A DNA stretch of 27,021 bases, taken from the NCBI GenBank assembly GCA_003646995.1, contig QMLZ01000014.1, positions 1-27,021 on the forward strand, given 5' to 3'. Under the pieces are notes generated by a model. That model had not been told where the DNA came from. It did no database searches and worked only from the letters and a program-made list of their open reading frames with translations. Origin of the DNA: Deltaproteobacteria bacterium. GTDB lineage: Bacteria > Desulfobacterota > DSM-4660 > Desulfatiglandales > Desulfatiglandaceae. The translations under genes and the position numbers were made by a program. This document shows positions 22,035 to 27,021 of this stretch, piece after piece. Position 1 is the stretch's first letter. Each line of letters starts with the position of its first letter.

Positions 22035-22062
22035 GCCTGCAAAAAGGAAGGGAGGGATGAGC

Positions 22063-22515
22063 ATGTACAAGAAGATACTATTTCCAACGTGTCTTACCGA
22101 GTTTTGTGCTCATGTATTCGATTTTGCGCTTAGAACCGCTATCGAGGAAAAGGCGAAGTTGTGGATTTACTATGGCTTAGGACGTGTCCCTTACGGGGAA
22201 AGTGAAGTAATGGAAGAGATCAAAAAGGCTGAAAAGCAGGTTGCTGAAGAGTATGCCGAGAAGATGAAGGCAAAGGGCTTCACGGATTACGCCATAAATG
22301 TGAGCGATGGAGACGTTGTGAGCGAGATAGTGAAGCTGGCTCGCAATGCAGCGATCGACGTGATCATCATGGGAACCGGTACCAAGCCCCCAATCCCGAC
22401 CGGTGAGGCGGCAAGGGTGGGGCCCCTGGGAGAGACGACTGCTCAAACATTGCTTTGGGCGCCTTGCCCTGTTTTGGTGGTGCCGCCTGCCCTGGTCCCA
22501 GGACTGGCGAGATAG
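22063..22515 (+). CDS. Universal stress protein (UspA family)
   Basis: A 150-residue UspA-fold protein: YKKILFPTCLTEFCAHVFDFAL, a charged helix (EEIKKAEKQVAEEYAEKMKAKGF), VVSEIVKLARNAAIDVIIMGTGTK, and TTAQTLLWAPCPVLVVPP. The ATP-binding glycine loop is altered (GTGTKPPIPTGEAARVGPLGETTAQ), with an insertion relative to the classic G-x2-G-x9-G-S/T. The ATG at 22063 is best placed relative to GGAGG (seven bases); the ATG at 22057 is too close. It follows the TPR gene by 28 bases and precedes another family member, suggesting one transcript. Confidence 0.88.
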   Translation: MYKKILFPTCLTEFCAHVFDFALRTAIEEKAKLWIYYGLGRVPYGESEVMEEIKKAEKQVAEEYAEKMKAKGFTDYAINVSDGDVVSEIVKLARNAAIDVIIMGTGTKPPIPTGEAARVGPLGETTAQTLLWAPCPVLVVPPALVPGLAR

Positions 22516-22547
22516 ACGGGGAAAACCCACGGAGGAGGTGAAAAACA

Positions 22548-22991
22548 ATGAAGATACTCTGGCCGAATGATCTATCAAAATGTTCAGAGGGTGCCATTCC
22601 CTATGTCAAATCCTTCGCCCAGCACTATGACGCCGAGGTGCACGTACTATATGTTATGGAAGACCTGGCGCGGCACGAGTCCTGGTATGGTGACTTTGAG
22701 CGCAGTACAATTGAGAAGTTGAGAAAATGGGAAGAGAAGAAGGCTAGGGAAAGGCAAGAGCAGCTATGCCAGAAATACTTCGAGGACTGCAAGAAGTTTG
22801 AAAAACACATTCGAGTTGGTGATCCTGCTCAGGAGATATTGAAGTTCATCGAGTCCGAGAAGGTGGATGCTGTTGTAATGTGCAGAAAAGGGGAAGCAGG
22901 CATGTTTAAGATGGGAAGTGTGGCAGAGAGAGTAGTGAGAAACGCACCAGTGCCGGTTGTCACTGTTCCCAGCATGAACGGCAGCAAGTAA
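22548..22991 (+). CDS. Universal stress protein (UspA family), ATP-loop type
   Basis: A 147-residue UspA protein with a well-kept nucleotide loop: VDAVVMCRKGEAGMFKMGSVAERVVRNAPVPVVTVP, close to G-x2-G-x9-G-S. The start MKILWPNDLSKCSEGAIPYVKSFA and a Glu/Lys-rich helix (KLRKWEEKKARERQEQLCQKY) complete the fold. The ATG is preceded by GGAGGTG. It begins 32 bases after the previous universal stress gene. The three members in this window differ most in the ATP loop, so they probably do not do the same job. This is the only one that looks fully able to bind ATP. Confidence 0.93.
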   Translation: MKILWPNDLSKCSEGAIPYVKSFAQHYDAEVHVLYVMEDLARHESWYGDFERSTIEKLRKWEEKKARERQEQLCQKYFEDCKKFEKHIRVGDPAQEILKFIESEKVDAVVMCRKGEAGMFKMGSVAERVVRNAPVPVVTVPSMNGSK

Positions 22992-23224
22992 GTGCGGGCA
23001 GCTGGTCTCACATAGGGGGAAAGAGGAGGTGCCTGCCTAGTTATCCTTCCCAGGGGGTCCGAGGGCTTTCTTCTGTTGCAAGTTAGGGCCCTGTTCCGTT
23101 ACAATACACGTTCAAGAAAAGTATTCAGCTATGGTAGCGACCTCTTTGTTGCGTGAGGTTACCGCCAAGGTAAGAGTTTCTTGCTTTGTGCCGACGCAAG
23201 TTTCCACCAGCTGAAAGGGAGTTT

Positions 23225-24058
23225 ATGGACCCTGTCGCCAGACGACTAAAAGAATCCGAACAAAAGATAAGGATACTGTTTGAGATTACACGGGTCGTGT
23301 CTTCATTCTTGTATCTCCAGGATGTCCTTGATGCGATCGTTGACCTTTTGATGAACGAGTTTAAGCTAGACGCCTGCTCCATTCGTTTGCTGGACGGAGA
23401 CGGCACCCTCAGAATTAAGAGCCATAGGGGCTTGAGCCAAGCCTTCATAGAGCACGCAACCAGAAAGCCAACTATAGACTGCTATTCAGGGGAATGTTTT
23501 CTGACTGGAAAGATATTGATAATTAACGATGCAGATCAGGTAGACAAACCAATCTCCACAAACCGGATTGTTTGCGAAAACATTAGATCATTTGCAGTCG
23601 CTCCAATACGTGTAGAAGGGGAAACTATAGGAGTCCTAGTTACATCCTCAAAGAAAAAGAACTACTTCCATGAAAGATTTAACGATGTAATCTACATCGT
23701 TGCCAATCAAATCGGCATGGCAATCCGCCTTTCACAGTTGTATGAGGAGATATCCAATTTAAATAAAGAACTGGAAGAAAAGGTCAGGGAAAGAACAGCC
23801 GAACTGGAGAGAAAGACCAGGCAATTGATTGAGGCTGAAAAACTGGCCGCCCTTGGAAAGATGTCCCAGAGAGTGGCGCACGAGCTAAGGAATTCCCTGA
23901 CCGTAATCGGGGGGTTCGCGCGAAGGCTTAATGAAAAGACCGATAGCAAAGACCCAGCAAAGGAGTATCTCCAAATCATTGTTGATGAGGTGAAGGCTCT
24001 GGAGGAAAAGGTCTCTGAAATTATAAAAGTGGGGGTTCCAGCCGAGGAGGCCGTGTAG
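23225..24058 (+). CDS. GAF-HisKA protein without ATPase domain (truncated sensor-kinase type)
   Basis: A 277-residue protein: a GAF domain (about 20-170; LLMNEFKLDACSIRLLDGDG, IRSFAVAPIRVEGETIGVLV), a long coiled-coil linker (about 172-207; LNKELEEKVRERTAELERKT), and a HisKA dimerisation domain with the phospho-acceptor region VAHELRNSLTVI (His219). It stops at residue 277 with no HATPase domain. No frame after the stop restores one, and a new gene begins at 24089. It could be a phosphotransfer or dimerisation partner of another kinase, or a remnant. The ATG at 23225 follows GGGAG; an in-frame start at 23186 adds 13 unconvincing residues. The 233-base gap upstream holds no other feature that I can support. 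Confidence 0.88.
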   Translation: MDPVARRLKESEQKIRILFEITRVVSSFLYLQDVLDAIVDLLMNEFKLDACSIRLLDGDGTLRIKSHRGLSQAFIEHATRKPTIDCYSGECFLTGKILIINDADQVDKPISTNRIVCENIRSFAVAPIRVEGETIGVLVTSSKKKNYFHERFNDVIYIVANQIGMAIRLSQLYEEISNLNKELEEKVRERTAELERKTRQLIEAEKLAALGKMSQRVAHELRNSLTVIGGFARRLNEKTDSKDPAKEYLQIIVDEVKALEEKVSEIIKVGVPAEEAV

Positions 24059-24088
24059 TGCCGTGTCGGAAATCGCGAGAGGTCTGTT

Positions 24089-24841
24089 ATGGGCCAGCAG
24101 CAACAACCTAGGGGCAGAGCGCTAAAGAAAAAGTTGCGAGAGCTGTTACAGTATGGAAGTTTTGAGGAAACAATAGGTGAAATTCTTTCTTATCCTTTGC
24201 GCCTGGCAATTAACCCGCTTTTCGGATTTCTGCTCAGCACTGATTCCTTGCTAAGGTGGAGAGCGATACGGGCCATGGCTAGGGTTGTGGATCGGATCGC
24301 CCAAGAAGAGATGGAATCAGCAAGGATTATTATAAGGCGCCTCATGTGGCAGCTTAACGATGAGTCGGGTGGAATCGGGTGGGGGTGCCCTGAGGCAATA
24401 GGGGAAATCTTGGCAGTCAATAGAAACCTGGCAGAAGAGTTTGCATCTTTGCTTATTTCCTATATACGGGAGGACGGCAACTTCCTTGAGCATGAACCCC
24501 TCCAGGCGGGAGCCGTGTGGGCGGCGGGGCGGCTGGCCCAGGCGTGGCCTGACCTAGCAAAGGATGCGGAGTCGCACCTGTTGGCTTTCTTGAATTCTCC
24601 CGTGCCTGAAATAAGGGCCAATACTGTTTGGGCCCTGGGATATGTGGGTACCGAAGATTTAAAAGACCAGCTCTTGCCTTTTACCCGAGACAGCAGCATA
24701 GTAGAGTTATACCGGGATGACCAAATTAGGCCAACAAGCGTTGGTCAGCTTGCTAGAGAGGCCCTGGTCCGCATTTGTAGTCCCAGGGCCCCTTATAACG
24801 AGATTGGTGGAGGTCAGCAGAAGGGCAAAATAATCCCTTAG
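24089..24841 (+). CDS. HEAT-repeat protein (DVU0298-like)
   Basis: A 250-residue all-helical protein with HEAT / PBS-lyase-like repeats: LLRWRAIRAMARVVDRIAQEE, a Trp/Gly-rich segment with GGIGWGCPEAIGEIL, LQAGAVWAAGRLAQAWPDLA, and VPEIRANTVWALGYVGTEDL. From memory this resembles a protein family named after a Desulfovibrio vulgaris gene (DVU0298), which is found mainly in sulfate reducers; that recollection is not checked here. No enzyme motif is visible. It starts 30 bases after the GAF-HisKA stop codon, so it may belong to the same transcript, and converges on the radical SAM gene with only nine bases between the stop codons. A protein-protein interaction role is the safest reading. Confidence 0.82.
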   Translation: MGQQQQPRGRALKKKLRELLQYGSFEETIGEILSYPLRLAINPLFGFLLSTDSLLRWRAIRAMARVVDRIAQEEMESARIIIRRLMWQLNDESGGIGWGCPEAIGEILAVNRNLAEEFASLLISYIREDGNFLEHEPLQAGAVWAAGRLAQAWPDLAKDAESHLLAFLNSPVPEIRANTVWALGYVGTEDLKDQLLPFTRDSSIVELYRDDQIRPTSVGQLAREALVRICSPRAPYNEIGGGQQKGKIIP

Positions 24842-24850
24842 AGGCTTTTG

Positions 24851-26272
24851 TTAAGCCGCGGGAACAGATTCCCTTGCATGGGATAATTCCTCTGCCCCAT
24901 GGACTTCAGGTGCAGAATCACCCTCTTTTGCCAAGTATTCTTCCTCCCATATACGATCTGCTAGACGTGCCCATCTTTCTGCATAGGCATCCATCTGGTC
25001 TTTCTTGACTGTATAGATTTCCTCTGCCCCTGGATGGGTAAATCTAGCCTGACAGACCTGGATCACCTCCCGCATGACGTGAGGGTTGTCTATAATCATA
25101 CACGGTCGCAAATGATTCGGATTATGTGGTTGCCGTGAGCGTATATGACGAAATAGATGACTATTAAGTGCTTCCTTCAAGGATTTCTCATGGATGTTGT
25201 CAACCGCGATATGGGTGTAAACGCAAGGTTCAACATCCCCTTTTGCATTAACATGAAAATAGCGCCTGCCGCCCGCAATACACCCTTCCACGTAAGGTCC
25301 ATCGTTCCAGAAGTCCAGCACAAACATGGGCCTTGTGTTCCGAATCATGTTTACCTGCCTTCTAAGGTGGTCCCTTTGTTTAGGCGTGACCATCAGCGAA
25401 AAATCAGCTTTTCCGTTTACTGGTATATATAGGAAGTACATCTGCGCAAAGGAGCCCAGGGAAATCATCTTGTCTATAAACTTAAGGGACGAAACGGTGT
25501 AGACGTTATGTCTGGTTACTGTTGCAGAGGTGCCTATGATCACCCTGGCGTCATTAAGGTACTCAAAGGCCTTCATGATGCGCTTGTAAACACCCTTGCC
25601 CCTCCAGGCATCTGTTTCTTTTTCACCTCCCTCAATGCTGATAACCACGGCGGTGTTTCCCACCTCCGCAAATCGCTGGGCCTTTTCTCGGGTCATCAGT
25701 GTCCCATTCGTGTAGACCTGGAAAAAGATGTTCGGATGCCTTTCCAGTAGCGTAAAGAGATGGGGATAAACAAGGGGTTCGCCGCCGAGAATAGTAACGA
25801 AATGTATTCCGAGTTCATCGCACTCGTTTAACAACCGATCGGCGACCTCCAGAGAAAGCTGGGGCCTCATACCATAACCCAGGGTATAACATCCCTTGCA
25901 TCTGAGATTGCAATGCAGCGTTGGACTGAGGATCATGATGAAAGGCGGACGGAAACCCAACTCCTTCTCCCATTTGTCCCGAAGCTTTCCGCCTTCAAAC
26001 CATGCTCCGTTGAAAAGGGTCTCAAACAATCTCACGCGTCTTTCAGCAGGGAGGTATTCGAGGACCCTGTGAAACAGGGCCTTGGCAGGGTGGCCTGGGG
26101 TTTGTAGGAGTCTACGCACCTTGCGAATTCCATTCAGCACCTCTGGATCACTGCTCAACCACTCAGCAAGGTATGTAAGGCGAATGAGGTTTTCGTCTGA
26201 GATTTTGGGGAGTAGGCGGATAATGCCCCGGGCAGCCTGCTGTGTACTGTGTTCCTTTAAACTTTTGCCCAT
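24851..26272 (-). CDS. Radical SAM / SPASM-domain protein
   Basis: A 473-residue radical S-adenosylmethionine enzyme. A helical N-terminal region (1-105) precedes the cluster motif CNLRCKGC (Cys121, 125, 128), followed by GGEP (163-166). A C-terminal SPASM-like region has further cysteines at 331, 350, 391 and 407 (VEGCIAGGRRYFHVNAKGDVEPC), which would bind auxiliary Fe-S clusters. Such enzymes often modify peptides or mature metalloenzymes; no small substrate peptide gene is evident nearby. The start is preceded by GGAGG with good spacing. It lies 42 bases downstream of a NifX-like gene on the same strand, and both would be transcribed from the -24/-12 promoter at 26659. The reaction and substrate are unknown. 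Confidence 0.92.
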   Translation of the reverse strand: MGKSLKEHSTQQAARGIIRLLPKISDENLIRLTYLAEWLSSDPEVLNGIRKVRRLLQTPGHPAKALFHRVLEYLPAERRVRLFETLFNGAWFEGGKLRDKWEKELGFRPPFIMILSPTLHCNLRCKGCYTLGYGMRPQLSLEVADRLLNECDELGIHFVTILGGEPLVYPHLFTLLERHPNIFFQVYTNGTLMTREKAQRFAEVGNTAVVISIEGGEKETDAWRGKGVYKRIMKAFEYLNDARVIIGTSATVTRHNVYTVSSLKFIDKMISLGSFAQMYFLYIPVNGKADFSLMVTPKQRDHLRRQVNMIRNTRPMFVLDFWNDGPYVEGCIAGGRRYFHVNAKGDVEPCVYTHIAVDNIHEKSLKEALNSHLFRHIRSRQPHNPNHLRPCMIIDNPHVMREVIQVCQARFTHPGAEEIYTVKKDQMDAYAERWARLADRIWEEEYLAKEGDSAPEVHGAEELSHARESVPAA

Positions 26273-26314
26273 GGTCTGACCTCCTTTCCTCCTTTAGGGG
26301 TGCAACAGAGGAAA

Positions 26315-26611
26315 TCAATTGGACAACAATTCCTCCAGAATTTCCTTGGCATCACCCCTTTTGTTATCCTCCACGACAACACCCTTGCTCATCAGCCATT
26401 CTTTGTAAACCCGGCCTATGCCGCCGCAGATTACCTTTTCGACCCCCAAGTCCACCAACCGGCGCGCAATGTCAAAGGGTGTGTCACCCCCCACGTTCCA
26501 CTTTGCCTCTTGTTCTATTGATGCATTTTTTATCTCCACCAGGAGTACCTCTGAAGAGGCTCCGAAATGGGGGGCAACCCTATTCTTGAACAATGGAATT
26601 GCGATCTTCAT
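26315..26611 (-). CDS. NifX/NifB-C-terminal-type (dinitrogenase iron-molybdenum cofactor) domain protein
   Basis: A 98-residue single-domain protein starting MKIAIPLFKNRVAPHFGASSEVLLVEI, with GGDTPFDIARRLVDLGVEKVICGGIGRVYKEWL. This is the short NifX-like fold that binds metal clusters in nitrogenase cofactor handling, and is also common in sulfate reducers outside nitrogenase. An ATG after GGAGG is well placed. The single Cys is in the VICGGIG loop, a known family position. It is the first gene of a two-gene operon with the radical SAM/SPASM gene; the pairing suggests a cluster carrier plus a cluster-dependent maturase. Since no nif structural genes are seen, involvement in nitrogen fixation should not be assumed. 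Confidence 0.9.
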   Translation of the reverse strand: MKIAIPLFKNRVAPHFGASSEVLLVEIKNASIEQEAKWNVGGDTPFDIARRLVDLGVEKVICGGIGRVYKEWLMSKGVVVEDNKRGDAKEILEELLSN

Positions 26612-26643
26612 TTATCGCCTCCATATGCTCCGGTGTTCTTAGA

Positions 26644-26659
26644 AGCAAATGTTGTGCCG
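26644..26659 (-). promoter_or_regulatory. Sigma-54 (-24/-12) promoter of the nifX-like / radical SAM operon
   Basis: The minus strand reads CGGCAC-AACAT-TTGCT: perfect -12, invariant GG and GC correctly spaced, one mismatch in the -24. Transcription would start near 26632, about 21 bases before the ATG at 26611. An activator gene and palindromic sites lie upstream. Confidence 0.72.
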
Positions 26660-26746
26660 TATGAGGGAAAGGGGGATGGCCAAATAAACCGTGCTAATTC
26701 AATGGGTTATCACTAAAGGGGCGTGATGAAAAAGAAGGTCTGGGGC

Positions 26747-26789
26747 TTGAAATAGTTTCAAAGTGAAACTGTTTCAAAGAAACGTTTCA
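26747..26789. promoter_or_regulatory. Array of TGAAAC/GTTTCA palindromes, candidate enhancer for EBP3
   Basis: Three adjacent palindromes: TTGAAA-TAG-TTTCAA (26747-26761), TGAAAC-T-GTTTCA (26764-26776) and GAAACGTTTC (26779-26788). Their repeat period is 16 bases between the first two. They lie about 90-130 bases upstream of the -24 element at 26659 and 13 bases beyond the activator stop codon, just where an enhancer for that activator would be expected. Confidence 0.6.
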
Positions 26790-26801
26790 TGTTTGGCTTG
26801 T

Positions 26802-27021
26802 TTAATCCAGGCCGTATTTCTTGATTTTACGCCATAGGGTGGTCCTGCTTATGCCGAGTTCCCTGGCCGTAGCTATCCTATTGCCCTTGTGCTTTTCAAG
26901 GGCTTTTTGAATCTTGCTTGCCTCTTCTATTGCCAATGAACCCTTGGGGGCTTGGGTGACCGGATGCGTGCTGGCCCATTCTCTCACATCAGATGGGAGA
27001 TGTTCCATCTGTATCACCGGG
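26802..27021 (-). CDS. C-terminal end of a sigma-54-dependent activator (EBP3), partial
   Basis: About the last 72 residues of a protein that continues past the right edge. The visible part starts PVIQMEHLPSDVREW, which matches the linker after the AAA+ domain of enhancer-binding proteins (compare GLIRLEHLPEWLYP in EBP2), and ends with a Fis-type helix-turn-helix: KALEKHKGNRIATARELGISRTTLWRKIKKYGLD. The frame is open to the edge, so the apparent start GTG at 27017 is not the real start. The adjacent -24/-12 promoter and palindrome array on its downstream side suggest it controls the nifX-like / radical SAM operon. AAA+ and sensor domains are outside the window. Confidence 0.85.
   Translation of the reverse strand, partial: PVIQMEHLPSDVREWASTHPVTQAPKGSLAIEEASKIQKALEKHKGNRIATARELGISRTTLWRKIKKYGLD

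Noticed and set aside
24050..24090. Possible frameshift hiding a kinase ATPase domain after the HisKA domain
   Set aside because: The next frames contain no N, G1 or G2 box motifs, and the HEAT-repeat gene starts at 24089.
26725..26751. Eight-codon open frame with a purine-rich site upstream of the palindrome array
   Set aside because: Too short to distinguish from chance and opposite in direction to both neighbours.

Overview
The window looks like chromosomal DNA from an anaerobic, sulfur-metabolising bacterium, most likely a member of the Desulfobacterota (the former Deltaproteobacteria). This is inferred from gene content: HdrA/HdrB/HdrC and MvhD electron-transfer modules, TusA- and DsrE-type sulfur carriers, several sigma-54 enhancer-binding proteins, many universal stress proteins, and a HEAT-repeat protein of a type I associate with sulfate reducers. 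I see no rRNA, tRNA, insertion sequence or CRISPR array. Shine-Dalgarno sites are strong and genes are tightly packed.

Left part (1-8.0 kb). It opens with the 3' end of a probable alpha/beta-hydrolase, then a 180-bp intergenic stretch of degenerate short repeats, a macrodomain protein (+), and a convergent pair of a small conserved protein and a CRP/FNR-family regulator (-). Next is a three-gene minus-strand operon, tolC - adaptor lipoprotein - RND pump, which encodes a complete tripartite efflux system. A consensus-perfect -24/-12 sigma-54 promoter lies upstream of it, and a terminator-like hairpin sits in its leader.

Centre (8.2-17.9 kb). A PAS-AAA-Fis sigma-54 activator (-) faces a plus-strand operon across an intergenic region that holds a -24/-12 promoter and clustered GTTAA/TTAAC half-sites. 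The operon encodes: a TusA-like protein without its catalytic cysteine, a canonical TusA, an MvhD-like protein, two complementary HdrA paralogues, a winged-helix protein, HdrC, a HdrB with a single CCG motif, two DsrE-like proteins, a 232-residue cysteine protein made of two repeats, and a small conserved protein. I infer a cytoplasmic, flavin-based, Hdr-like electron-transfer complex coupled to protein-bound sulfane sulfur. This is the most interesting locus in the window. It resembles, but does not match, the sulfur-oxidising sHdr systems and the Qmo complexes.

Right part (18.1-27.0 kb). A second PAS-AAA-Fis activator is followed by stress and signalling genes: three universal stress proteins, a GAF protein, a 61-residue cysteine protein with its own -24/-12 promoter, a TPR protein, a GAF-HisKA protein that lacks the kinase ATPase domain, and a HEAT-repeat protein. 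Converging on these from the right is a nifX-like plus radical SAM/SPASM operon (-). It too has a -24/-12 promoter and an upstream array of TGAAAC/GTTTCA palindromes, and lies next to the C-terminal end of a third sigma-54 activator that runs off the window. In all, four -24/-12 promoters and three enhancer-binding proteins fall in 27 kb. No gene-free stretch exceeds 300 bases; the longest gaps are about 180-270 bp and most are described below. The gap at 17887-18118 holds nothing I can name beyond a repeated TTACCGGG.
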